From positions 124,001-188,000 of the forward strand of contig NZ_JBGOSH010000008.1 in assembly GCF_041537925.1 (NCBI RefSeq): 64,000 bases of DNA, given 5' to 3'. The position numbers were made by a program, and so were the translations under genes. A model generated the notes under the pieces. The model was not told where the DNA came from, did no database searches, and saw nothing but the letters and a program-made list of their open reading frames with translations. Shown here in pieces: positions 53,550 through 62,496 of the stretch. The first letter of the stretch is position 1; each line of letters begins with the position of its first letter. Origin of the DNA: Ruegeria_C sp041537925. Its GTDB lineage: Bacteria > Pseudomonadota > Alphaproteobacteria > Rhodobacterales > Rhodobacteraceae.

Positions 53550-54319
53550 CCCTTAGTATTGCGAACCTCAGGGCTGGATACGGAAATACCGAAGTGCTTC
53601 ACGATGTTTCGGTTCCTAATATCGAAGGTGGTGCATTCGTTGGGTTGATAGGACCCAACGCCTCAGGGAAATCCACGTTGTTTAAAACCTTGGCGGGCTT
53701 GGTGACGCCAATCGCTGGGAGTATTTCAATTGGGGATGATGACGTGACGCATTTGCGGCGCAAAGATCGAGCGCGCCGGGTCGCCTATATGCCACAGGCA
53801 TTTGGGTGCAATGCCCTGCTTAGTGTTTTTGAGAGCGTGCTTCTGGCGCTTAAACAAACCACGGGATGGCGGGTCGAGTCTGACAATCTTGACCGTGTAT
53901 CAGACACGTTGCGCGCGCTCGGCCTATCGCATTTAGCAAATCGCGGGATTGCTGGTCTTAGTGGCGGGCAGGCCCAGATGGTGGCTGTCGCACAAACCAT
54001 CGTCCGCGCGCCAGAGGTCATTTTGTTGGATGAACCAACGAGTGCGTTGGACCTACACCACCAGCTGTCAATCCTGACCTCAATTCGGAACGAAATGGAC
54101 CTCAAGAAACCTGTGGTTATGGCGGCTCTGCATGACCTGAACCTTGCGGCAAAATTCTGTGACCGCATGGTGCTGCTGTGCGAAGGTTTCATCCTTGCGG
54201 ATGGTCCGCCGGAACATCTTCTCGCGCTTCCTGAAATCGGTAAAACCTATCGCGTCGAAACTGATCTGGAACAAACGAAGCGCGGTGCGCTTTACGTTGA
54301 CGCCAGACTGTCGGCTTAA
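53546..54319 (+). CDS. ABC transporter ATP-binding protein, FecE/BtuD type
   Basis: A 257-residue ATPase with Walker A GPNASGKSTLFK, signature LSGGQAQMVAVAQ, Walker B ILLDEPTSALD and the switch His in ALHDLNLA. It powers the FecCD-type importer and starts inside the stop codon of the permease gene. C-terminal residues (VETDLEQTKRGALYVDARLSA) are like other siderophore/cobalamin importers. Last gene of the accessory block. Confidence 0.9.
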   Translation: MTLSIANLRAGYGNTEVLHDVSVPNIEGGAFVGLIGPNASGKSTLFKTLAGLVTPIAGSISIGDDDVTHLRRKDRARRVAYMPQAFGCNALLSVFESVLLALKQTTGWRVESDNLDRVSDTLRALGLSHLANRGIAGLSGGQAQMVAVAQTIVRAPEVILLDEPTSALDLHHQLSILTSIRNEMDLKKPVVMAALHDLNLAAKFCDRMVLLCEGFILADGPPEHLLALPEIGKTYRVETDLEQTKRGALYVDARLSA

Positions 54320-54548
54320 GCGGGCCCATTGATGGTGCAGACTTCATTTCATTCCACAGCGTATGAGGCTGCGTACGCCAGCGGTTGTCGGCATACTTCA
54401 AGCAGACATTGGCACTCCTGCAGCGAAAGCTCACTTTGTCCCGCGAAACAGACCTTTGACTCATGCCGCGAGGACGCCGCCGGGTTAAGTCCAGCACGCT
54501 GTTGCGTACTGGCTTAGACCCACTATTTTGACGCCTGAGTGACCCGCC
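54320..54548. other. Right edge of the accessory block, between the ABC operon and pyk
   Basis: No gene recognised. It contains the degenerate stretch at 54405-54438. I saw no tRNA, att-like duplication or transposase remnant that would explain the insertion. Confidence 0.5.
54405..54438. repeat. Degenerate repeat-like stretch, copy B
   Basis: GACATTGGCACTCC then GCGAAAGCTCACTTTG, resembling the stretch at 51015-51060, with about 11 bases fewer in the middle. It lies between the ABC operon and pyk. Confidence 0.3.
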
Positions 54549-55994
54549 TCAACCCGGATCCATATTGTAGATCAACCGCTCGTCGCAGGGGGCAATGCGT
54601 AGGATGTTGGTGGTGCCGGGCACGTTGAAGGGTACACCCGCAGTGACCACGATCTGGTCGGTTTCGGTGGCGAACCCGCCCGAGCGGGCGGCGCGGGCGG
54701 CAGCGACGACGGCGCCCTTGAACCGTTCCAATTCGGGCGTGATGACGCAGTTGCACCCCCAGGACAGGCAAAGCCGCCGGGCGGTGCCCAGCACCGATGT
54801 CATCGCGATGATCGGGATGCCGGGCCTCTCGCGGGCGGTCAGCAAGCCGGTGGTGCCGCTTTGGGTAAAGCAGCAGATCGCCTTGATCTCGGTCTTTTCG
54901 GCGATCTCGCGGGCGGCAGCGACGATGCCGTCGGCAACGGTGGTCCCAGCGGCCGACCGGGATGCCGCGATGATCAGCGTATAGGTCGGGTCGGCCTCGA
55001 CCTCGATGGCCACCTTGTTCATGGTGCTGACAGATTCTACCGGATAGGACCCGGCGGCGGATTCGGCGCTCAGCATTATGGCGTCGGTGCCCTCGTAGAT
55101 CGCGGTGGCCACGTCAGAAACTTCTGCCCGGGTCGGCATAGGGCTTTCGATCATGCTTTCCAGCATCTGGGTCGCCACAATCACCGGCTTGGCAGCGGCC
55201 CGGCATTTTCGCACTAGCCGCTTCTGGATCGGCGGCACCGCCGAGACTGGCAGTTCCACCCCCAGATCGCCCCGCGCCACCATGATCCCGTCCGAGGCAT
55301 CCAGAATGTCGTCAAATTCTTCGATGGCGGCCGGTTTCTCGATCTTGCTGAGGATCGCGGCCCGGCCATCGGCCAGCGCGCGCGCCTCGAACACGTCGCG
55401 GGCTCGCTGCACGAAGCTGAGCGCCAGCCAGTCCACACCCAGTTCGCAGACGAACTCAAGGTCCTTGCGGTCCTTCTCCGACAGCGCCGCCAGCGGCAGC
55501 ACCACATCCGGAACGTTCACACCCTTACGGTTGGAAATGGTACCGCCCGTCTCGACGGTTGTGTTGGCGAAATCAGGGCCGCATTCCTGCACGATCAGGC
55601 GGATCTTGCCGTCGTTGACCAAAAGCCGCGAACCGGATTCCAGCGCCTGAAAGATCTCGGGATGCGGCAAACAGACCCGGGCGGCATCCCCCGGCGTTTC
55701 ATCCAGATCAAGTCGGAATGCCGCGCCTTCGACCAGTTCCTCGGCCTCGTTGGCAAAGACACCGACGCGCAGCTTCGGCCCCTGCAGATCGGCCAGAATG
55801 GCGATCGGGCTGTCCAGATCCTGTTCGATCTTTCGTATGATGCTGTGTTTCTCGCGAATCTCATCATGGCTGCCATGGCTCATGTTCAGCCGAAACACAT
55901 CCGCGCCCGCCTCGTGCAGAGCACGGATTGTCTCATAGGTATCTGACGCCGGTCCCAGCGTCGCCACGATTTTCACATTTCTCAGACGTCGCAC
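54549..55994 (-). CDS. pyk: Pyruvate kinase
   Basis: A 481-residue glycolytic enzyme, phosphoenolpyruvate to pyruvate with ADP to ATP. The N-terminal KIVATLGPASDT, catalytic-lysine block AILSKIEKPAAIEEFDDIL, MVARGDLGVELP and MILSAESAAGSYP are intact; the C-terminal regulatory domain is typical. Its codon use and GC return to that of the backbone. It is convergent with the ABC operon. Confidence 0.97.
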   Translation of the reverse strand: MRRLRNVKIVATLGPASDTYETIRALHEAGADVFRLNMSHGSHDEIREKHSIIRKIEQDLDSPIAILADLQGPKLRVGVFANEAEELVEGAAFRLDLDETPGDAARVCLPHPEIFQALESGSRLLVNDGKIRLIVQECGPDFANTTVETGGTISNRKGVNVPDVVLPLAALSEKDRKDLEFVCELGVDWLALSFVQRARDVFEARALADGRAAILSKIEKPAAIEEFDDILDASDGIMVARGDLGVELPVSAVPPIQKRLVRKCRAAAKPVIVATQMLESMIESPMPTRAEVSDVATAIYEGTDAIMLSAESAAGSYPVESVSTMNKVAIEVEADPTYTLIIAASRSAAGTTVADGIVAAAREIAEKTEIKAICCFTQSGTTGLLTARERPGIPIIAMTSVLGTARRLCLSWGCNCVITPELERFKGAVVAAARAARSGGFATETDQIVVTAGVPFNVPGTTNILRIAPCDERLIYNMDPG

Positions 55995-56110
55995 TGCTTT
56001 GCCCTCCTGCCATGCCGGATGTTACCGCAAACATCACTTGCGCCGCTTATGACCCAATTCCCTTTTACAGGCAACTGTCCTAGAGGTGCGCCAAACAAGA
56101 TGACAGGCTG

Positions 56111-56848
56111 ATGACATATTCTCCCTTTTTCATTCATGGCGAGGATCGCCCCGGGCGCTGGCTGATCACCTGCGATCACGCCACCAATCTGGTGCCTCCC
56201 GCGATCAATGCTGGCGATCTGGGTCTGCCGCGCGAGGATATGGAACGCCACATCGCCTATGATGTCGGCGCATACGAGGTGTCCAAACACCTGGGAGAGC
56301 TGTTGAACGCACCGGTGATCGCGGCCAATTTCTCGCGCCTGGCCATCGACCCCAACCGGGGCGAAGACGACCCCACGCTGTTGATGAAGCTCTATGACGG
56401 GTCGGTCATCTCCGCCAACCGCCACGCCGGTGCAGAGGAACGCGAGCGGCGGCTGAACCTGTGTTACCGGCCCTATCACACAGCCTACGAGAAACTGGCG
56501 GCGCTGCCGCATATGGTGGTGATCGCCATGCATTCGTTCACCCGGCAGCTGCGCGGACGCGCGCCACGGCCCTGGCATGTGGGCGTTCTGCATACCCCGG
56601 ACGAACGGTTCTCGCGCCCCCTGGTCGACCGGCTAAAGGCGGAACCCGATCTCTGTATCGGCGTGAACGAACCCTATACTGGCGTCCTGCCCGGGGACTC
56701 CATCGATCAACACTGCACCGCGCACCATCGCCCCAATGCCCTGATCGAGTTGCGCAACGACCTGATCGCCGATCATACGGGGCAACGGGAATGGGCCGAA
56801 CGGTTGGCGACGATCCTACAGGACGCATTGGCGGCAAGCAGCCTGTGA
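56111..56848 (+). CDS. N-formylglutamate amidohydrolase family protein
   Basis: A 245-residue zinc-amidohydrolase-like protein of the HutG2/FGase family (LITCDHATNLVPP, ERHIAYDVGAYEVSKHLGEL, RLAIDPNRGEDDPTLL, and HSFTRQLRGR). It would cleave N-formyl or N-acyl amino acids such as N-formylglutamate in histidine breakdown, but no hut genes are here (the HutI-like gene in the cmu block is not part of that pathway). It is divergent from pyk with about 115 bases between them. Confidence 0.87.
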   Translation: MTYSPFFIHGEDRPGRWLITCDHATNLVPPAINAGDLGLPREDMERHIAYDVGAYEVSKHLGELLNAPVIAANFSRLAIDPNRGEDDPTLLMKLYDGSVISANRHAGAEERERRLNLCYRPYHTAYEKLAALPHMVVIAMHSFTRQLRGRAPRPWHVGVLHTPDERFSRPLVDRLKAEPDLCIGVNEPYTGVLPGDSIDQHCTAHHRPNALIELRNDLIADHTGQREWAERLATILQDALAASSL

Positions 56849-56935
56849 CATAATGTCCGCAGCGCGCGAAGCCACCCGCGCGATTTCTTGTGCGGCCACC
56901 GCTGCATCCCCATCTTGAAGGCAATGGAGGCGCCT

Positions 56936-57175
56936 ATGACACAGGACACCCTGACTGCGGTTTTCGGATGGATGACAATCCTCAATTTCGCCGTGCTGAT
57001 CTTCAGCACCGTCATGATCGTGTCACTGAAGGACTGGATCGCCGGCATTCACGGCCGCATGTTCGATATGCAGCCCGCTGAGATGCGCATGGTCTATTTC
57101 AGATATCTGGCGAACTACAAGATCCTGACACTGATCTTCTGCCTGATGCCTTGGCTTGCCCTGAAACTGGCCTGA
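56936..57175 (+). CDS. DUF6868 family small membrane protein
   Basis: A 79-residue protein with two membrane segments (LNFAVLIFSTVMIVSL and ILTLIFCLMPWLALKLA) and MFDMQPAEMRMVYFRYLANYK between, typical of the family. A GGAGG lies just before the ATG at 56936; the upstream frame is not conserved. Function unknown. Confidence 0.82.
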   Translation: MTQDTLTAVFGWMTILNFAVLIFSTVMIVSLKDWIAGIHGRMFDMQPAEMRMVYFRYLANYKILTLIFCLMPWLALKLA

Positions 57176-57268
57176 CGGCGCGCCACACGCATCGTCAGAG
57201 GTTTGTCTTTTGCCGCGACTTGTGGTGTTACTCCACGCCAGCCCACCTCATATCCACGGAGCCGGACA

Positions 57269-57583
57269 ATGGACCCTCAAACCGAAATCGAGCTTCAGGC
57301 CGCCGCCTTTCGCCGACTGCAGCAGCACCTGATGCAAGACCGCACCGACGTCCAGAACATCGACATGATGAACCTCGCCGGATTCTGCCGAAACTGCCTG
57401 AGCCGCTGGTATCAGGAAGCGGCGAATGAAAAAGGCATCGAGATGGACAAGACCGAGGCGCGCGAGATTTTCTACGGCATGACCATGGACGAATGGAAAT
57501 CCACCTATCAGAACGAGGCCAGCCCGCAGCAGCATGCCGCCTTCGAAACCGCATTCAAGGAAAACGTGCTGGACAAGGAATAG
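57269..57583 (+). CDS. DUF1244 family protein
   Basis: A 104-residue acidic protein of the DUF1244 (SMc04008-like) family: TEIELQAAAFRRLQQHL, VQNIDMMNLAGFCRNCLSRWYQ (a conserved CRNC), and IFYGMTMDEWKSTYQ. The cysteines may bind metal. Function unknown. Start at 57269 after GGAG. Confidence 0.9.
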   Translation: MDPQTEIELQAAAFRRLQQHLMQDRTDVQNIDMMNLAGFCRNCLSRWYQEAANEKGIEMDKTEAREIFYGMTMDEWKSTYQNEASPQQHAAFETAFKENVLDKE

Positions 57584-57872
57584 AGCCTTACCCGGACCCG
57601 ACCACCTGATCCGTGTGGCGTATCAGAGAATTTGACGCAGGAAACTCTCAGCCCGGTGATTAGCCGGAGTCCAAGTTCCAGGCGCCTTATCTGAGCGATC
57701 CTTAGTGCCACATTGCTTGCGCCGTTTGTTTCGCTTCAATCGTGAAATTGCCGTGCAAACTTTTGAGGCCAGAAAGCGCTGCGCGGACTTGGCCGCCGGT
57801 CGTGTCGATAGCCCTACCACATTGGATTGAAAAGCAATTCGGTAACTCAATGCTCGTCGCGAGGGACGCACT
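57584..57872. other. Lower-GC spacer before the YdcZ-type gene
   Basis: No frame supported. From here to about 58350 the DNA is visibly less GC-rich than the surrounding backbone, which suggests acquired DNA. I did not identify an element. Confidence 0.4.
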
Positions 57873-58310
57873 ATGCTGGAAACTCTATTAGTTGTGGGAA
57901 TTGGCCTCGCCGGCGGCATCGCAGTTGGGGCGCAAGCGCCAATAGCTGGATCAATGGGGAATCGCATTGGCGGTGCGGCGGGAAGCTTGATTGTTCATCT
58001 AAGTGGAGCGGCAGCGTCTCTTGCGCTGTTGATCATCCGTGGTGGCGAAAATATCAGCGATTGGCGCAGCTTACCTTGGTATATGCTCGGGAGCGGCGTC
58101 TTCGGACTGGTACTATACTTGTCGTTAAGTCAAACCATACCGAAATTGGGCGCTACCTCCGCAATAACTCTCATCGTAGTTGGGCAACTTATGGCAGGGA
58201 TGGTTATAGACCATTTTGGCCTTTTCGAAGTTTCGGCTAGGAGTGTTGACTTACGCCGGATTCTTGCCACAGCTCTACTTCTCGCTGGAGCATATTTGAT
58301 GCTTCGCTGA
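57873..58310 (+). CDS. YdcZ-type (DUF606) DMT family membrane protein, half-size
   Basis: A 145-residue protein with about five membrane segments (VVGIGLAGGIAVGAQAPI; LGSGVFGLVLYLSLSQ; LLLAGAYLML), resembling half-sized DMT proteins of the YdcZ family that act as dimers. Its codon use is looser and its GC lower than that of its neighbours. Substrate unknown. Confidence 0.75.
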   Translation: MLETLLVVGIGLAGGIAVGAQAPIAGSMGNRIGGAAGSLIVHLSGAAASLALLIIRGGENISDWRSLPWYMLGSGVFGLVLYLSLSQTIPKLGATSAITLIVVGQLMAGMVIDHFGLFEVSARSVDLRRILATALLLAGAYLMLR

Positions 58311-58348
58311 AGATACCGGCTGAATTTTCACACGTTGCTTTGGGCTAG

Positions 58349-58390
58349 AAGCAGACATCCACGATGCTTCTCGCACACGGCTCCTTTGGG
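58349..58390. repeat. Degenerate repeat-like stretch, copy C
   Basis: AAGCAGACATCC, then about 20 bases, then GGCTCCTTTGGG. It shares the AAGCAGACAT start with 54400-54409 and a GCTCxCTTTG-like end with copies A and B. Very degenerate. Confidence 0.25.
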
Positions 58391-58438
58391 TACGGATCGT
58401 AGCTTCCGCCACGATTTCTAGCCATGTGTCCAGTCACA

Positions 58439-58474
58439 ACCCGCCGCCGATTCTGTTCAGGCGGGTCTTTTTCT
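58439..58474 (+). terminator. Terminator-like hairpin in the gap before the SLC13 permease
   Basis: ACCCGCC (58439-58445) and GGCGGGT (58460-58466), with a 14-base loop and a CTTTTTCTTT run after. It could end the YdcZ transcript or a small RNA in the preceding gap. Confidence 0.7.
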
Positions 58475-58672
58475 TTCCAACTGCCGGGTTTTGTGCACAA
58501 ATGGAAAGTCCAGGGGACAGCAATGCCAGACGCGCAGAATACAAGACCGCACGGCCGCACCCGGTCCGACGCCGGCGACCGTAGCCACCGCCTCCGATGA
58601 CGTAGCGCCGCGCGGTTTAACCTGTCCGCGCCCCTCGCACAAACCATCCCACGCGCCGCGGAGAGTAAAGAT

Positions 58673-60556
58673 TTGGAACCACTTGCATTCACATTTGAGA
58701 TGGGCGTCGTTGCGGCGATGCTCGCATTCACGGTCTTTCTATTCGTGTCGGAAATCATCCGCATCGACCTTGCCGCCATCCTCGTGCTGGTGCTGCTGGG
58801 CATCTTCAGCTACCTGCCGGAGCTCGACAATCTGGCCGACCCGGCCCACCTGTTCGATGGCTTTGCCTCCAATGCGGTGATCTCGATCATCGCAGTCATG
58901 ATCGTGGGCGCCGGGTTGGACCGGACCGGGATCATGAACAAGGTGGCCGCCAAGATCCTGAAACTGGGCGGCACGACCGAGGCACGCATCCTGCCCATCG
59001 TATCCGGCACTGTCGGCTTCATTTCCAGCTTTCTGCAGAATGTGGGGGCGGCAGCGCTGTTCCTGCCGGTGGTCAGCCGGATCTCGGTCCGCTCGGGCAT
59101 CCCGCTCAGCCGTTTGCTGATGCCGATGGGGTTCTGCGCCATTCTGGGCGGGACCATGACGATGGTGGGGTCCTCGCCGCTGATCCTGCTGAACGACCTG
59201 ATCCAGAGCGCCAATGCCGGCCTGCCCGAAGATCAGAAGATGCAGCCCTTTGGTCTATTCTCGGTCACCCCGATCGGGGCGGTGCTGATCCTGACCGGCA
59301 TTCTCTATTTTCTGCTGCTGGGCCGCTGGGTCCTGCCCGGCGGGGCCGAGGACAGCGACGTGGCCTCGGCCCAGGGTACATCGGAATACCTGCAGCGGGT
59401 CTATGGGCTGGATGCCAGCGTGTTCGAGGTCGAGGTACCCGAGGACAGCCCGCTGGTCGGCCAGATTCTGGCCGATATCAACAATGAGAACAGCATATAT
59501 ATCATCTCGACGTTCTACCGCGGCAAATCTTCGATGGTGCAGATCCTCACCGCCGAGATCGCCGCACCCTGCCGGCTGGCCGTGATCGGCCAGGGCGGCG
59601 ATGTCCGGCGCTTTGCCAAGCGTTTTGGTCTGACCGTGCGTCCCGAGCTGGACATCTTTTCCGAGGAGTTTGCTTCGACCAATGCAGGTGTTGCCGAACT
59701 GGTCATCCCACCCGATTCCAAGCTGATCGGCAAAAGCCCCCGCGATCTCTTGCTGCGCAAGACCTATGGGCTGAGCCTGCTGGCGATCCATCGTGGTGAA
59801 GACACGTTGAGCCACGTCAAGACCGAAGACCATGTCCCGACGCAAATCGGACTGGTGCCCTTTCAGGCCGGAGACATGCTGGTCGGCCATACCCGCTGGG
59901 ACAACCTGATGCGGCTCAAGCGCGATCCTGATTTCGTGGTGGTGACCGCCGATTTCCCGCAGGACGAGCTGCGCCCGCACAAAGTAGGCTGGGCGCTGTT
60001 CTTCTTCGCGATCTCGCTGTCGCTGATCCTGTTCACCGATGTGCGCCTGTCGCTCTGTTTGCTGGTGGGCGCGGTGGGCATGATGCTGAGCCGGGTACTG
60101 AGCATCGACGAGGCCTATCGCGCGGTGGGCTGGAACACGGTGTTCCTGCTGGCCAGCCTGATCCCGCTGGGCCATGCAGTGCAGAACACCGGCACCGCCG
60201 CATGGATCGCGCAACAGATCCTGCTGGTCCTGGACGGCTGGCCGATCTGGGCGCTACAGGCCGGTGTGGCATTGCTGGCAACGGTGTTTTCGCTGGTCAT
60301 GTCGAATGTCGGGGCGACGGTGCTGCTGGTGCCGCTGGCCGTGTCCATCGCCGTGGCGGCGGGGGCGAACCCGGCGGTGTTTGCCCTGACGGTGGCGATC
60401 TCGACCTCGAACTCGTTCATCATCCCCACCCATCAGGTCAATGCGCTGATCATGGGGCCCGCGGGCTACAAGGTGATGGATTTCGTCAAGAGCGGCGGCA
60501 TCATGACCGTGCTGTTCTGGATCGTGTCGCTGCTGATGCTGAACCTGATATTCTGA
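58673..60556 (+). CDS. SLC13/DASS-type permease with TrkA-C domains
   Basis: A 627-residue transporter: N-terminal hydrophobic half (about residues 1-225) and C-terminal half (about 440-627) form the DASS membrane core, with SNVGATVLLVPLA and FLQNVGAAALFLPV hairpin motifs. A cytoplasmic insert between holds two TrkA-C domains (about 240-420). Relatives carry sulfate, carboxylates or other anions; the substrate is open. The frame begins at a TTG (58673) after a GGAGAG box about 8 bases upstream. An internal ATG at 58700 is an alternative start. Confidence 0.85.
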   Translation: MEPLAFTFEMGVVAAMLAFTVFLFVSEIIRIDLAAILVLVLLGIFSYLPELDNLADPAHLFDGFASNAVISIIAVMIVGAGLDRTGIMNKVAAKILKLGGTTEARILPIVSGTVGFISSFLQNVGAAALFLPVVSRISVRSGIPLSRLLMPMGFCAILGGTMTMVGSSPLILLNDLIQSANAGLPEDQKMQPFGLFSVTPIGAVLILTGILYFLLLGRWVLPGGAEDSDVASAQGTSEYLQRVYGLDASVFEVEVPEDSPLVGQILADINNENSIYIISTFYRGKSSMVQILTAEIAAPCRLAVIGQGGDVRRFAKRFGLTVRPELDIFSEEFASTNAGVAELVIPPDSKLIGKSPRDLLLRKTYGLSLLAIHRGEDTLSHVKTEDHVPTQIGLVPFQAGDMLVGHTRWDNLMRLKRDPDFVVVTADFPQDELRPHKVGWALFFFAISLSLILFTDVRLSLCLLVGAVGMMLSRVLSIDEAYRAVGWNTVFLLASLIPLGHAVQNTGTAAWIAQQILLVLDGWPIWALQAGVALLATVFSLVMSNVGATVLLVPLAVSIAVAAGANPAVFALTVAISTSNSFIIPTHQVNALIMGPAGYKVMDFVKSGGIMTVLFWIVSLLMLNLIF

Positions 60557-60590
60557 GCGGCGGGCCGCGCTGGCCCGCCCGCTGATTGCT

Positions 60591-61448
60591 CTAGATCGCT
60601 GTCTTGCGGCTTTCGTCCAGATAGATCTCGCGCAGGCGCTTGGCGATCGGGCCAGGCGTGCCGTCGCCCAACTGCACGCCGTCAATCTCGACCACCGGCA
60701 TCACAAAAGCGCTGGCCGAGGTGGTAAAGGCCTCATCCGCCTCTTTCGCCTCGTCGATGGTGAACAGCCGTTCCTCGATCTGCATCTGCGCCTCTTCCGC
60801 CAGCCGCAACACCGCTTTGCGGGTGATACCGTGCAGGATGTCCGTGCTTAGCGGGCGGGTCACGATGGTGCCGTTCTTGATGAAATAGGCGTTGTTCGAG
60901 GTGCCCTCGGTCACATAGCCGTCCTCGACCATCCAGGCATCGTCGCACCCCGCCTTCTTGGCCATCATCTTGCCCATCGACGGGTAGAGCAGCTGCACGG
61001 TCTTGATGTCGCGGCGGCCCCAGCGGATATCGTCGATCGAGATGATCTTGGCACCCTTTTTCGAGGCCGGGCTATCGGCGAGGTTCGGTTTGTTCTGGGT
61101 AAACAGCACGATGCCCGGCTTGGTATCGGCGTCCGGGAAGGCGAAATCGCGATCCCCATCCGAGCCGCGCGTGACCTGAAGATAGACCAGACCTTCGACG
61201 ATCCCGTTCTCCTCGACCAGCTTGCGGTGGATTTCCAGCAACTCGTCCTTGCTGCAGGGCGCGGCCATGTCCAGTTCTCGCAACGAGCGCTCCAGCCGTA
61301 CCGCGTGACCGTCGAAATCGATCAGCTTGCCGTCGAGCACGCTGGTCACCTCATAGACCGCGTCCGCCATCAGGAAGCCACGGTCGAAGATCGAGATCTT
61401 GGCCTCGTCCTCGGGCAGGTATTCGCCATTCACAAAAACTGTGCGCAT
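60591..61448 (-). CDS. D-amino-acid transaminase
   Basis: A 285-residue fold-type IV PLP enzyme (class IV). PLP lysine Lys149 in RRDIKTVQLL; D-amino-acid specificity is suggested by the opening VFVNGEYLPEDEAKISIFDRGFLMAD and by EGTSNNAYFI. It transfers amino groups between D-alanine, D-glutamate and 2-oxoacids. The neighbouring dgcA and dgcN genes on the same strand (10-base gap to dgcA) give a coherent D-amino-acid module. The ATG at 61448 is preferred to the longer frame. Confidence 0.9.
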   Translation of the reverse strand: MRTVFVNGEYLPEDEAKISIFDRGFLMADAVYEVTSVLDGKLIDFDGHAVRLERSLRELDMAAPCSKDELLEIHRKLVEENGIVEGLVYLQVTRGSDGDRDFAFPDADTKPGIVLFTQNKPNLADSPASKKGAKIISIDDIRWGRRDIKTVQLLYPSMGKMMAKKAGCDDAWMVEDGYVTEGTSNNAYFIKNGTIVTRPLSTDILHGITRKAVLRLAEEAQMQIEERLFTIDEAKEADEAFTTSASAFVMPVVEIDGVQLGDGTPGPIAKRLREIYLDESRKTAI

Positions 61449-61458
61449 GATCTGTCTC

Positions 61459-62424
61459 CTATCCCCAGAGAGCCGCATCCGGCGGATGCACGCCCTTGTG
61501 GTCAAATGTCAAAGCGTTGTCGCGGTCTTCGGCCAAGAGAAGCGGGCCGTCAAGGTCCGTTACCATCGCTCCCTGGGCCAGCAGGGTCGCAGGGGCCATC
61601 GCCAGCGACGATCCGACCATGCAACCGACCATCACGTCATAGCCTTCGGCCAGCGCCGCCGCACGCAGTTTCAGGGCCTCGGTCAGACCGCCGGTTTTGT
61701 CCAGTTTGATATTGGCGACGTCGTATTTGCCCTTGAGTTTGGGCAGGCTGGACCGGTCATGGCAGCTTTCATCGGCGCAGACCGGAACCGGGCGATCCAT
61801 GCCCAGCAGTGGCTCGTCCTGACCTGCGGGAACCGGCTGTTCCACCAGCGCCACGCCAAGGCGAACCAGATGCAGGGCCAGATCGGAATAAACCTCCGCC
61901 GACCAGCCCTCGTTGGCGTCGATGATGATCTTTGCCTCTGGCGCACCGGCGCGCACCGCTTCCAGGCGCGGCATGTCATCGGGGGTGCCGAGTTTGATCT
62001 TCAAGAGCGGACGATGGGCATTTTTGCTGGCCTGTTCCCGCATCTTGTCGGGCGTGTCCAGTGACAGGGTATAGGCCGTGATCTCTGGCCCCGGTGCAGG
62101 CAGACCGGCCAGTTCCCAGACCCGCTTGCCCGCGCGCTTGGCCTCCAGATCCCAAAGCGCGCAATCAACCGCGTTGCGAGCGGCCCCTGCGGGCAACAGT
62201 TCCGTCAGAGTGTCGCGGGTGAACGCCTCGGGCAGGCTGGCGATCTCAGCTTCGACCGATGCCAGCGTCTCATCATAGCGCGCATAAGGCACGCATTCGC
62301 CCAAGCCCTGATGCACTCCGTCGCTGATCCGGACTGTCAGCACCTTCGCCTCGGTCCGCGAACCGCGCGAAATTGTAAAGGCCTGCGCCAGCCGGAACAC
62401 ATCGCGAGAGACCTCTACCTGCAC
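61459..62424 (-). CDS. dgcA: Enolase-superfamily epimerase, probable N-acetyl-D-glutamate racemase DgcA
   Basis: A 321-residue enolase-superfamily enzyme of the dipeptide-epimerase subgroup. Catalytic pair Lys142/Lys144 (LKIKLG), metal ligands Asp169 (DANEGW), Glu195 (EQPVP) and Asp218 (CADES), and the second acid/base Lys240-Lys243 region (NIKLDKTGGL). Similar proteins next to DUF1611 genes are the N-acetyl-D-glutamate racemase (DgcA) of the D-glutamate pathway of marine bacteria. A dipeptide epimerase (L-Ala-D/L-Glu) is the alternative reading from sequence alone. Confidence 0.85.
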   Translation of the reverse strand: MQVEVSRDVFRLAQAFTISRGSRTEAKVLTVRISDGVHQGLGECVPYARYDETLASVEAEIASLPEAFTRDTLTELLPAGAARNAVDCALWDLEAKRAGKRVWELAGLPAPGPEITAYTLSLDTPDKMREQASKNAHRPLLKIKLGTPDDMPRLEAVRAGAPEAKIIIDANEGWSAEVYSDLALHLVRLGVALVEQPVPAGQDEPLLGMDRPVPVCADESCHDRSSLPKLKGKYDVANIKLDKTGGLTEALKLRAAALAEGYDVMVGCMVGSSLAMAPATLLAQGAMVTDLDGPLLLAEDRDNALTFDHKGVHPPDAALWG

Positions 62425-62496
62425 GCGCCCATCCCTTCTTTTTCACTAAAAATCGTTCGCCAGGGGCAGAGACCCACCCCCGGCTCGCCGCTTAAA

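Larger units (their letters stand above)
58311..58672. other. 362-base intergenic region before the SLC13 permease
   Basis: Contains a repeat-like stretch (58349-58390) and a terminator-like hairpin (58439-58474), then about 200 bases that must hold the promoter of the permease gene. No convincing ORF was seen on either strand. Confidence 0.5.
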
